Below are positions 1 to 9,887 of a stretch of 25,365 nt of DNA, in pieces; positions within the stretch are counted from its first letter, which is position 1; every line of letters starts with the position of its first letter. Both the position numbers and the translations under genes were made by a program. This stretch comes from Pelomyxa schiedti (Eukaryota; Evosea; Pelobiontida; Pelomyxidae): positions 1-25,365 of the forward strand of contig JAHLWZ010000760.1 in assembly GCA_020536535.1 (NCBI GenBank), written 5' to 3'. The notes under the pieces were generated by a model. The model was given only the letters and a program-made list of their open reading frames with translations. It ran no database searches and had not been told where the DNA came from.

Positions 1-36
1 GCACTTGTGGGAGGCCGAAAAACAAAGGAAACTTAC

Positions 37-189
37 CAGCATCGCGTGGGTCGCTTCCTTTTTGTTTCTTACGAAAACGGTGATCACTTTTCCACCTACT
101 GAGAAATCTTCAAATTGGAGATTGAGGTGGAAGGGTGCTGTCCCACAAACCTCTTTTTGGTTACTCTCTATTGAATACAAGAGATTGAG
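37..189 (-). CDS. single internal exon of an unidentified gene
   Basis: A 51-codon open stretch on the minus strand is bounded by good splice signals: a pyrimidine-poor but usable ttag acceptor next to 190 and a gtaagt donor at 36-31. The peptide contains FEDFSVGGKVITVFVRNKK, which has the hydrophobic/charged pattern of a beta-rich folded domain. A possible first exon lies just upstream (ATG at 252-250, six or seven codons, phase 0 join through an intron of about 40 nt), which would make this gene divergent from the DOCK-like gene. I do not recognise the family. The overlapping plus-strand frame at 5-193 has no comparable splice context and is probably a shadow. The rest of the gene lies outside the window. 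Confidence 0.4.
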
Positions 190-310
190 CTAAGGACATC
201 GATATTGTGTCTGACTTTTTCGTTCCAAGACCAAAGGACACCAGATCATCATCAAAACACACGAGAGACAACGAGAACAACGTATCGTTGTTCTTCGCTT
301 GTGGGATTTA

Positions 311-3300
311 ATGGCGACCACGAGAAATGCAACGGCAAAAGCCACAACCACAACCACGCCCATCAGCAACACCAATAATAGCACCCATAATACCTGTATT
401 ATTAGTGGTATCAGTAGTAGCAAAAACACCGATGGAGATCAACAACAACAGTTGCATTTTCATTTACTAATGTTACCTGACATAGTTATGACACAGGTGA
501 TTTGTTTCCCTGTTTTTTTTTTTTTTTTGTTTTGGGGAATATAGCTGTATGTGTTGCCCTCACTAAAGCACAGTTCTGTGCATTTTTGTGTATTTAGGTG
601 ATATGGATGTTGCCATTGGTCGGGGTGGTAGCATTGGGTGGAACATGTTCTGCACTGAGGAAGCTAACTTTGGATGAAACCTTTTGGTAACAGCCCTATT
701 TCCCATTTCATTTAATTTGTATTTCACCTGACAGTACCGCCACAGGGAGCGTGCAGTAAAGAATAATACAAATGCAAAAACTTCTTCAGCTGCATCGCGG
801 TTGATAACTTTGAAGCAATTGACCTGGAGGCAGTTGTACTTCCAGCACCGTTTGTACCTCTTGCGTTATCTCCTCCCATAATTCTCAAAAGGATTGTTCA
901 ATGGCTCCTGCCTCAAAGATGCAGAAGTTGTTGAGTCTCTGATTTTGCCAACTCCCGAGTACGAACATGATAAAGCCGCTTATTTGCTCCAACTCGCTGT
1001 ATAGTAGTTTGATTTGCTTTTTTTGCCTGATGGGTCGTCCCTCAGGAATACTACAAGTATTCTGGCAAAATCCAACAGTACAAGGAGAAATTGGATTCTC
1101 TACACAAGATGTATGTATCACTTAAGGCTCACATTGAAGCTGGACTATGTGCATTGGAAAAATCAAAACTGTACAGTTGGGAAGACAAAGTTATCAACGA
1201 AACCGCGGGAGTATCTGAGTTCCATCTCAAGGTCAACAACCAACCTTTGCGCACCTGACATTGCAACAGGAACAAGCAATTAAGTCGGCCATGATGCACT
1301 TTGGTGAAGGGAAGTACTGGGAGTGGGCCCTGGAGTACATGGAAATACTGCGTGCTCAAATCTCCAAATCCCTGGCTGCGGTCCGCCCAACAGGAGGAGG
1401 GAGTGGAGATAAAACTTCACATCTGATGTCATCTAAGTCTTCTGGGGCACCTGTCAAGACAGGCGTTCCTTTCTTACAACCAGCAGTCAGTGGAGTAACA
1501 TTGAAACTGGAAGCAAAGCTTGCAGGTTTCCAGGTACAATTTTTTCCTTCCCTACATTTGGCTGGTTAACGTAATGGAAAAAAAAGCCTTTGAAAGAAAT
1601 GTACACCAAATGCCTACAAACCCACGATCGACTTTTTGAACAGTACTTTTTAGTTGGTATGCAGTGAGTAGTCTTCTGTTTTCTCAATAAAAACAGAGTT
1701 TACTGGCAAATGCGATGCCTTTGGCAAAAATGTTGAGGTACAGTGTAAAGTAAAATAGTAACGTTCAAATAATATATACTAGAACAAAAAATTCATCATG
1801 AGGGGAGATGAAGGTGAAAGAATATTGCCCTTTGTAAAAAAACTGCAAGCCAGATTTAGCAAGGCAAAAATAATATACACAAACACTTCGGAACGCGAGG
1901 GAGAATGTATGCCTGCCCTTCCGTTTTTCCTTCTAACTGTGTGCAGGTATTTATGTGCACTCATGCGATCCTGTAATTTTAACACCGCACTTGGCAACTA
2001 TGCTTAATCTTCCATACAATCCTCCCAAGATACCTGAAGATGGTATGAAAAACAATCTCAACACACTTTTCTCAATTCCTGTGTAGCTCTCCCAAAATCA
2101 CGGGCTTTTTACAACCAGCTAGATTTGCGAGTTTTTGTCTACACAAAGCCGTTTATGAAAGATGTCCCACCAGGCACATCTCTCAGTGAGGAAGAGAAAT
2201 TTAGTGCAAGTTTCGTTTCTGTTTTATTCCTCAAGTAACTACAAACAGAAACTTTGGATCTCCCAGACGTACCTCGTCACAGGGCATTCATTCCCTTACC
2301 TGTTGCGACGTGCGGAAATTGTGAAAGAAAAGGAGGCATGACTGACACAATTTTTCCAACTTTAAGTGACAGTTCGAGTTTAGATCCTAAAGTGCCCCCT
2401 TGAGAATGCTTGTGACTCGCTAAAAGCCAAGACAAGAGATATCCGACTCAAGGCAGAGGCAACGAACGCAAAACCAACTCCACAATCGATTAATTCACTT
2501 TCAATGGCAATATCAGGTATGTTGCTTATTCTGAAGATGTGACTCGACTCAAGGTATATTCCAGGTGTTGTTGATGCTGCTGTAAGTGGTGGTGTGAAGC
2601 ACTATATGGGAGCTTTTTTGACACGAGAGTTCATTGAAAACAATCACACACAACAGAGGCTGGTCAAAAAACTGATTGTTGAATATTCTCCCACACACTT
2701 GCTTTCTTACGGGCTTCCAGAAACGTCTTCATGCCCAAAGGCACGCACTTTTTGATGCCATTCAAATTCATAGGAACGTAACTCCAACTGAAATGAATTC
2801 TCTGCATGATAAGTTGGAGGGTACATGCAATAGATAGTTCCATGAAAGTTAACATTAAAGTAGGTTGCTTTGAACAGTGGAAAAAGACCCTTGAAGAAAA
2901 ATGTGATTATGCTGATAGTATCATTTATACCAGTCGTTCCTCTTCCTCTGTTTCATCACTATCTCGTTCCATCCCTCCTTTTTCAGCCTCCACACCTGAC
3001 CTACTGGTGGGTTGCATTTATTTCTCTCTTGATATTCATCATTCCCTCCTGACAGAGTGAAATTACCGGTTCACTATTTTCCAGCAGAGACAGAGTAACC
3101 TTCTTTCAAAGCAAATATAAATCTAAGCAGTTTGTAGGAGTCTCCAGTGGAATTGCAAGGTATCTCTTTTCTCATCTCGTGGGTTCGATATTCCTGAATG
3201 AAGTCCACCACACAATATTCCAGAGAGAACTGAACGGCGGCGCAGAAATTTATCGCTTTCGTATGGGAGTCCTTTCAGCAGGAAATTGATGCTGGAGCAG

Positions 3301-4498
3301 GTCTTTCTCTCTAAATAACTGTTTGTTTGTCATTAAAACCTCACATAGAAAACACACCACAATTCCGAAATAAACGTTCCTGGGAGTGAAAGTTCCCAAG
3401 ATTCTCTGGCATCATCGTCTGCAAGTGTGCACAGCTGTGGCAGTGCTGAGCGGGAAAAGCAGCGCGAGCGTGTTGTATGTTGCTCTCTATTTTCACATCA
3501 CAAGTCACTCACCCCAAAAAATAAAGATGCTGCTTCAACCTACCCGCGGTAAGTTTCCCTGTTGTTGTGTCACACTTCTCCATTTACATTGTTCTTCCTT
3601 TTGGAAAATTCAGAGCACAGTGAAGACCCGAAGCGGGAGTCATCAAGTTTGATGCATTTGGATGCCACACAAAGCCAAAGCAGCCAAGCGGGAAGTTCTT
3701 TCAGACATGCTCGAAGAAATGCGAACACAAAAATGGTTCCTGTGGTGTCTCCAGTTCACCCCACTACCACAAAGGTAAATTTCAAAACAATATCTTGAGT
3801 ACGCCGATACTTACCACTCATCAGGTCGGACCACCACTTCCAACACCTCAGACCCCTTCCCAACCAAGCGGTTATGCAGTAACCACTCCAATCAATTTTC
3901 CCCAACTGACATTATTTCAGCCGATTAAAGAACTTGAATCTGTACAAAGTGAGCTTGAAGACTGGAAATCCAAGTGCACTGTTTTCAGAGAACAAGCAGA
4001 ACTCAACACAACAAAACTTCTGTCGTGCCAAGAGTTGGTTGAACAACTCCAGAGGGACAATAAATCGCTGGTACTTTACCCAATATGCATCACAACACTA
4101 AAACCAGCCAACTAACTCGCACCCAAGACAGAAGAAATCAATCACTTGAAAACCAATAACGAAGAAACAGATAAGACGCTGTTACAGGCAAAAAAAACCC
4201 TCTGCATCGGCTGCTTCTACGTATTAATTTCCCAAATAGGCACAAGAGGATCTGGAAGAATGTAAGGGCCTACTGGCGGAAGAACAGAAAAAATCGGCAA
4301 AGTTCAAGGCAAGCCTCAAACAAACCAGAAAACAGAACAAAGAAACAGCATCACTTTTGGAAACTGCGGTAAGAGCCATTTTGTTTCTTTTTTTTTTTCT
4401 TTTCTAAACTTATTTTCCAGATGGGAAAAGAAAAATCTGTGGCTCAGGAGCTGAAAAAGTTTAACTTTCCCCCCAACATCACATTTCCCTCCCATTGA
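311..4498 (+). CDS. DOCK-family guanine nucleotide exchange factor (DHR-2 domain), C-terminal coiled coil
   Basis: Multi-exon gene. The core from about 892 to 2840 reads as a DHR-2 (DOCKER) catalytic domain, which in known DOCK proteins loads GTP on Rac/Cdc42-type GTPases. Recognisable blocks in order: AHIEAGLCALEKSKLYSWED (exon 1046-1231), GKYWEWALEYMEILRAQI (1270-1533), EQYFLVEFTGKCDAFG (1587-1656 joined to 1697-1737), NKKFIMRGDEGERILPF (1783-1906), LDLRVFVYTKPF (2087-2203), LKAKTRDIRLKAEATNAKP (to 2516) and the region 2565-2819 with GGVKHYMGAF. These follow the DHR-2 order, including the FxVxFxG and FIxRG segments. Introns with clear phase agreement: 999-1045, 1232-1269, 1534-1586, 1657-1696, 1738-1782, 1907-1946, 2043-2086, 2204-2248, 2517-2564, 2678-2720, 3007-3055, 3775-3824, 4071-4127, 4188-4239 (GC-AG), 4369-4420. 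After DHR-2 come a Ser/Pro-rich stretch and a coiled coil (about 3900-4460), ending TGA 4496-4498. Unresolved: the 5' end (ATG at 311 opens a Thr/Asn-rich leader), the joins before 892, near 2300-2380, near 2820-2860 and near 3220-3360. It lacks the usual DOCK N-terminal SH3 and DHR-1 domains, so the start may be wrong or the protein short. Confidence 0.7.
4188..4239 (+). other. GC-AG intron in the DOCK-like gene
   Basis: The coiled-coil exon 4128-4187 ends in CAG and is followed by gcaaaa rather than GT. The acceptor is tag at 4237-4239, and the next exon 4240-4368 continues in phase 0 with a charged coiled coil (AQEDLEECKGLLAEEQKKS). No GT donor nearby gives an open join. Confidence 0.6.
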
Positions 4499-4622
4499 CA
4501 TTTAATAATAAGATTCAAGATTGCCGTTGGGGCACCGGGCACAACTTCCGATGAAAGGCATGCAACACACCACACTCACGTCATGAAAAGTAACCCATCA
4601 TTGACAGCAACTTTTCAGTGGC

Positions 4623-5379
4623 AGACATCACAGCCGCGTTTCAACTGGCACTCTCGCGAATCAATGAACTCACTGCGAACCAATACATGGTGGCCACCGG
4701 GTTTGTTCTTCCCCCATTTGTTACACACACCACATTGAGACAAAGCTCACCAAGATAATAATTCCGCCCACACAGACCCAACAACAACCGGAAATACAAG
4801 AGAGTGAGGTCACTTACACTCCAAGGAGGCACCCCAACATTTTCCTGGATTCCAAACAATAACTTTCCACCCCTGCAACCTCGTTTCAACGCAAATACAA
4901 TTCGGAACAGAGCAACAACTCCCACAAACTGCACAACATCAACTCAACAACAATCACAACCACAATCACAACAAAACAGCGCCACCAACAGCAACATCAT
5001 CATCCCACAAGCAACATTTTTCCTGCCACCGTCCGGCAATTCACTCACACCCCCGCCGCTAATAACAGCAACAACAAACACCAACGCACTATCTGCAACA
5101 ACAACAGCGGCCGGATCGAGGCCATCAACGCCATCAACAACATCATCATCCCCAACAGGATCGAGGCCAACAACTCCTTCGTCATCGTTAAAGCCAACAG
5201 GCACACCACCACAACCATCAGCCTCATCGAAATCCAACACCACCAGCAACAGCACAGATACTAATCCATCGATGGCCCAACAAACAACAGTAGCAAACCC
5301 ACGGGGCAACAAACACAAATCACACAGAAAACGCGCAAGCAACACAAACAGAACAACAGCAACCAACAAACAATCATGA
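4623..5379 (+). CDS. low-complexity Ser/Thr/Pro/Asn-rich gene, structure uncertain
   Basis: The best supported part is about 4846-5379, which reads as a Ser/Thr/Pro/Asn/Gln-rich chain with a repeated GSRPSTPSTTSSSPTGSRPT pattern and a basic tail ending in TGA. Upstream, 4623-4689 reads ITAAFQLALSRINELTANQ in an amphipathic pattern. With a phase 0 intron 4690-4754 it joins a Gln-rich exon 4755-4808. How that connects to the Ser/Thr/Pro frame is not clear, because an acceptor at 4910 would instead enter a second open frame that stays open to about 5266. No convincing initiator ATG was found. It could be a separate short gene, or a 3' extension of the DOCK-like transcript. No family recognised. 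Confidence 0.35.
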
Positions 5380-5486
5380 AAGAAGAGAGGAGAATACACA
5401 CCCTCATGAGCTCATCAGTGATGAATTTCAGTAGTTCCTTTGTTACGGACCACCAACTGCCTAATTAAAAGTTCATCGTTGAACCA

Positions 5487-8110
5487 ATGGCAACAACGCG
5501 TGGTGTTGTTGAGTTTGTTGCGAACGCGAAGTTGTCTAGCGGTGTGTACACAGGTCGGCTGGTCAACAACAAACGCGACGGCAGGGGCAAGATGACGTTT
5601 CAGGAGCGGCTCAGCTCCTACGACGGCGATTGGAGGGACAACATGATGCACGGCCGAGGGGTTGTGACGACACCCGAAGGTACGTACGATGGCGAGTTCC
5701 GAGACAACGACGTGGATGGGTGGGGTGTGTTCCGATTCACAGGCGAGGCATGTTGGGGTGAGGGCGTGTGGCGTCGGGGTACACTCACGAGGGGAACGCG
5801 GCACGACTCAAACGGGGTCGACGTGAAGGAGGGCGAGTGGGCTGTGAATGAAGCGACAAAGCGCATGATACAACAAGGGTGGGGCGTGTGGAGGAAGAGG
5901 ATGATGATCAACCGTGATGGTGGGCACTACACGGAAGCTACTGCTGCCGCCAAGCTGAACGCGCAAGCTGTGATGGTGACTGTGTATGAGGGCGAGTGGA
6001 ACAACGACCAGAGGCACGGGCACGGGATGTGGAGGTCACCGGAAACAGGCACGATCTACTGTGGTGAGTGGGACCACGATGTGATGAGCGGAACAGGGAG
6101 GATGCTCATTGGTGACAACAGCCGCTACAAAGACCCAGGAGGGAGCTACGTGGGTGGCATGAAGGATGGAGAGTTCCATGGGGAGGGTGTGAGGTTGTTG
6201 TCAAACGGCGACAGGTATCAGGGACACTGGGAGCATGACAAGGAGCACGGGAACGGGACGAAGAGGTGGGCCAGGGATGGGTCATCGTTCACTGGTGTGT
6301 GGGAGAGGGGTGTCCCTGTCAAGGGAACAATGGAGTGGCCAAACGGTGACATGTTCACTGGCACATTCACAGACGAAACAGTTGGAGAGGGTGTCATGTC
6401 ACTCTCACAATTGCACAGCAACGATAGAGAGAGGTCAGCCGAGCTTGGGAACAACAAAATAAAGGGGAGCCTGAGAGGCAACACATTCCACGGAGCTGAT
6501 GGTGCCGCCTTGCACGTGATGGGATCGTCACTGCCACACTTGTATCACAGTCAACTCCTCAAGGTGTTCACTCCTCTATCCCTCTAAAACAGACATAACA
6601 GAAGAGTAAAAAAAAACCCAGAAAGTGCAAGAGGAACACAACAACGAGTGGGAAACTGAAAGAAATAAATGGAACATGGAAAGGGCACGGCTTCAGACCA
6701 AGTTGAATGCAGCAGAACTGTCGATCAAGGTGTGCAGCCACCTGGGTTCTTCCTCATAACAATAAAAAATAGGAATTGACCAAACAAAGAGCACTGGAAG
6801 AAGATGATTCATTACCATTTCTTGTGGTTCACGACACTTCAACTGTTGGAGCAAGCCAGCAGCAACACGAGCCATCACGGGCACTGTCTGAACTTAGCAC
6901 AGCATTCAAGTTTGCCACCAAGTTACGATCGCAGTTGAAAAACGCAGCCCCATTGTTGATTTCAATGGAGGAGTCCGTTTCTGAACTGAAGCGGTCCCTT
7001 GAAAGTGCCACAGAAAGGAACCAGGCCCTTGATATTCACTTGAGGGGACTGGCAAATCTGAGGGAAGCACTTGAAAAGGCAGTTGAGGAGTCAGACACAA
7101 GGTGTACGGAGATTCTCGGCCAAACACTGACAGTGGAGACCAGCGAGTCAGAGATACAGCAGTGCTCCAGGAACATCTCATCATTGATGAAGAAGCTTCT
7201 GGTAATCAAGCCATGTAACAATGCAGATCAACAAGGACGAGAACTTCCATCCAAAGGTAAATTTCAGTGATAAAACGACACACCCACACACACACAGATA
7301 TCAACAAGTTGATTACTCTCAAACCGTGGTTGAATGTCAAAACTCTGGAACATTCTCCACCATCTTCCTCAGCAGCAGAGCCATTCACAACATTACTGAG
7401 AGAGATCACTGAAACGTCTTTGACTTTCCTGACACAAGGGGGATGCCTCAAGTTTGACAACTGCAACAATGTCTCTGAGCAGCACACAGTGTTGCACAAG
7501 GAGTGCCGATCACAGGCAACACTGGGTCAGGAACTCCACAAGGAAATCGAGGACCTCCTTGCAACGTGCCAGGGGCTCAATGAGGCATACAAACGCAAGT
7601 ACATGGTGATGCGTGGTCTTGAGGGTGACGAGCAGTTCATGTCGCACCCTGATGTGTGGTCTCAGCTCTCTGAGTTGCTCCCTCGTTCACTTCAGTCGTT
7701 GATGGATGTAACGTTGTCCAAGTGCTCATCCTCATCGACAATAACGCAACAATCACAGCCTCTCCCTCCTTCTACAGCAACAAAAACGCAGCAGCCAGGA
7801 TGCACGCAGGGCTCTGGAATCTTCACAACAACAGCAACCACAACTGGTGAGCCCACCAGCAACCAAGTGACCAACAACACTGGTCTGATGAGCAGCACGA
7901 TCAGCATAGAGTGCATTGTGTGTGATGAGAGGCCACGCAGTGTCAGGTTCCACCCTTGTGGCCATGGTGTCTGCTGCTCTGAGGTACTGTAACAATAACA
8001 AAAAGCAAACACAACTAATCGACAACACAAAAACGTAGTGTGCGTCAAATGTGAGGAAGTGCCCGTTCTGTCGTTCTCTGATCCAACAGAAACAAAAGTT
8101 GTTCCTCTGA
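5487..8110 (+). CDS. MORN-repeat / coiled-coil / RING finger protein (putative E3 ubiquitin ligase), intact
   Basis: Five exons: 5487-6563, 6622-6729, 6773-7256, 7298-7983, 8039-8110; all joins keep phase and give 808 aa. Residues about 18-330 hold ten or so MORN repeats (for example VYEGEWNNDQRHGHG, TYDGEFRDNDVDGWG), typically membrane- or scaffold-binding beta-hairpins. Residues about 360-560 form a coiled coil (QKVQEEHNNEWETERNKW, then ESVSELKRSLESATERNQA). A helical block follows (KYMVMRGLEGDEQFMSHPD) and a Ser/Thr/Gln linker. The C terminus is a C3HC4 RING of the IAP-like type: C762, C765, C777, H779, C783, C786, C793, C796 (CIVC, CGHGVCCSEC, CPFC); the last three cysteine ligands are contributed by exon 5. 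A C-terminal RING of this type normally recruits E2 enzymes. ATG 5487 is the first in frame and directly precedes the first MORN. Reading straight on from exon 1 would hit a stop at 6585-6587, so the RING is only reached by splicing. Confidence 0.85.
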
Positions 8111-8139
8111 AACAAAAAAAATTGCTTGAGAAGTGTCCT

Positions 8140-8936
8140 GTGTACTTCCACCAAGTTGAGAACGCGAAGTTGGCTGTCGGTGTGTACACAGGTCGGATGG
8201 TCAACAACAAACGAGACGGCAGGGGCAAGTTCACGTGGCAGAAAAAGGACGGGCAGCACACCTACGACGGCGACTGGAGGGTCAAACTGGTGCACGGCCG
8301 AGGGACTTACACTGGCCAGACGGTGGGACGTACGACGGCGAGTGGAGCGACGGCATCAGGGACGGGTGGGGTGTGGAGTGCCTCGCAGGTGGGGGGCAGA
8401 CTCACGAGGGGAACGTGGCGCGACCCAAACGGGGTCGACGTGAAGGAGGGCGAGTGGGTTTGGAATGAGTCCACGAACTCCTACAAACTACAAGGGTGGG
8501 GCGTGTGGAGGAAGGGGATGATCGACTTGGGTTCGGGTACCTACACTGAAGCAACAGGATCTGCTGCTGCCAAGCGTGATTTCTTGTGGTGAACGACACT
8601 TCAACTGTTGAAGCAAGCCAACACCAACACGAGCCATCACAGGCACTGTCTGAACTGAACACAACATTCAAGGTTGCCACCAAGTTACGATCACAGTTGA
8701 AAAACGCAGCACCTTTGTTGGTCTCACTTGAGGAGTCAGTCTCATCACTGAAGCAGTCCCTTGAAAGTGCCACAGAAAGGAACCAGGAACTGGCCGTTCA
8801 CTTGAGCGAACTGGCAAATCTGAGAGAGGCACTCGACAAGGCAGTTGAGGAGTCTGAAACAAGGTGCAAGGAAATTCTTGGGCAAACATTGACAGTGGAG
8901 AGCAGTGCGTCCGAGATACGGCAGTGCTCCAGAAGC
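8140..8936 (+). pseudogene. broken 5' half of a MORN-coiled-coil-RING paralogue
   Basis: It begins about 30-50 bases after the stop of the intact gene, without a usable in-frame ATG. From about 8158 it matches that gene: AVGVYTGRMVNNKRDGRGKF, then TYDGDWRVKLVHGRGTYTG. A frame change near 8325 moves the MORN text to another frame (TYDGEWSDGIRDGWG) and a second near 8400 restores it (DPNGVDVKEGEW). At about 8577-8582 the MORN block is fused directly to the coiled-coil block, deleting what in the intact gene is about 0.85 kb, with a stop TGA at 8590-8592. The coiled coil (SLKQSLESATERNQELAVH) is open to 8936, where the repeat element starts. No RING follows. Likely a pseudogene; two compensating frame changes plus a deletion are hard to blame on single base-calling errors. 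Confidence 0.8.
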
Positions 8937-9881
8937 ATAACTGGCGCACGGTGGCGCACTTTGAACCACAGGAAAATTGCTCTGTAAAACACAAAGTGCG
9001 CCGATTTTCGCACATCTGCGCCAGTGTACCACTGGCGCACTTCAGGTCACGTGAAAAGTCCTCTTCCAAAACACAAAGTGCACCGCGGCGCACTTCGCGA
9101 CAAGTAATTTGGTGATTCGTGCCGATGAAAAGGGTCATCGTTATTGGCCCCCCAGCAACCGTTTGGCACAAAAACCACCAGACTGGAGACCCCTTTGCAC
9201 AACACACCCAACCACACCACTCACTGCGCGGTGTGACCACACAGCAGCAAGAACCACATCGATTTTTTTTTGGATACAAAATCAATTTTTTGATGGGTCT
9301 TGTTCTCGGTCTGGTGTTGGTTCCCACTGTTGGCAGTGGTGTCATTGTACGCCCCATAACAATGGGTACATATTCCCGTTGTCGGTGTGTTGTTCGGTTG
9401 CTGTGGGAGGGAGAACCAGCCCTCTTCCCAAATTCGGCTCAGTTCACTTTCACAGAAAACAATCTACTCTTGATTGGTTTCGTTCTCCCTCTGGTGTTCG
9501 TTCCCATTGTTGCCAGTAGTACGGCTCTGTACCTCATGACAAGAGGTACATAGTTCCGGTGTTTTTGCGGTGTTTGGTTGATATTGTATGGAGAACCAGC
9601 CTTAGCAATGTTCCTCCAATCTGCTGATCTCTCATTCGTTCTCCCTCTGGTGTTGGTTCCCACTGTTGCTTGTAGTGCGGTTCTGCACCCCATAACAAGG
9701 GGTACATAGTACCCTTGTTGTTGCGGTGTTTGGTTGATGTGGGATGGAGAACCAGTCTTAGCAATTTTCCCATAAACTTGATGGGCTGGATTCAGGGAAT
9801 CTCGTTTGTGGGACAACTAACTAATCATGGCCCTCTTCAGTGAGTTCATGAACAGATACCCTTTCTGTACTCCACAAGTGG
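8937..9881. mobile_element. repeat element copy 1, 3'-truncated
   Basis: It starts with ATAACTGGCGCACGGTGG at 8937, identical to the left end of the longer copy at 11091, and stays closely similar through hairpin-forming CACAAAGTGCGCC motifs, a unique stretch (9110-9290), and three degenerate tandem blocks (9302, 9482, 9638). Similarity to the longer copy ends near 9881 (ctccacaag). The right terminal inverted repeat is missing, so this copy is truncated or recombined. It interrupts a MORN-RING paralogue right after the coiled-coil segment. No convincing transposase was read; open frames in both directions inside it are short and not conserved in phase between the two copies. Confidence 0.75.
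9302..9766. repeat. three degenerate tandem blocks with conserved stem-loop (copy 1)
   Basis: Blocks begin at about 9302, 9482 and 9638 with gttctc(c/g)(c/g)tctggtgtt and end near agaaccag. Each holds a small hairpin: 9346-9370, 9528-9550 (TGTACCTC / GAGGTACA, loop atgacaa) and 9684-9706 (TGCACCCC / GGGGTACA, loop ataacaa). Spacing is 180 and 156 bases. Confidence 0.7.
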
Positions 9882-9887
9882 AAACTT

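Noticed and set aside
190-429. Minus-strand frame with very hydrophobic, membrane-like sequence
   Set aside because: It is the antisense of a Thr/Asn-rich ACA/ACC-type stretch, which automatically gives Val/Leu on the other strand. It has no support from splicing or family.
3178-3196. Possible tRNA T-arm signal (gggttcgatattcc)
   Set aside because: It lies inside an intron-like stretch of the DOCK-like gene, and no acceptor, D or anticodon stems could be built around it.
4944-5399. Minus-strand 151-aa frame rich in Val/Leu/Asp
   Set aside because: Antisense shadow of the Ser/Thr/Pro/Asn-rich plus-strand stretch.
6564-6587. Stop TAA at 6585-6587 as the real end of a MORN-only protein
   Set aside because: A GT donor follows AAG at 6563, and splicing to 6622 gives a phase-correct coiled coil. 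The fused coil and RING order is repeated in the paralogue remnants. A minor unspliced form cannot be excluded.
8668-9357. Minus-strand 229-aa frame across a coil remnant and the repeat element
   Set aside because: It runs across the junction of a plus-strand gene remnant and the element. The related frame in the longer copy has different surroundings, and no domain is recognisable.
9119-9553. Plus-strand 144-aa frame in the element as a possible transposon protein
   Set aside because: The same region in the second copy is interrupted by a stop in this frame, and the sequence is a by-product of the degenerate tandem blocks. No transposase motif is visible.
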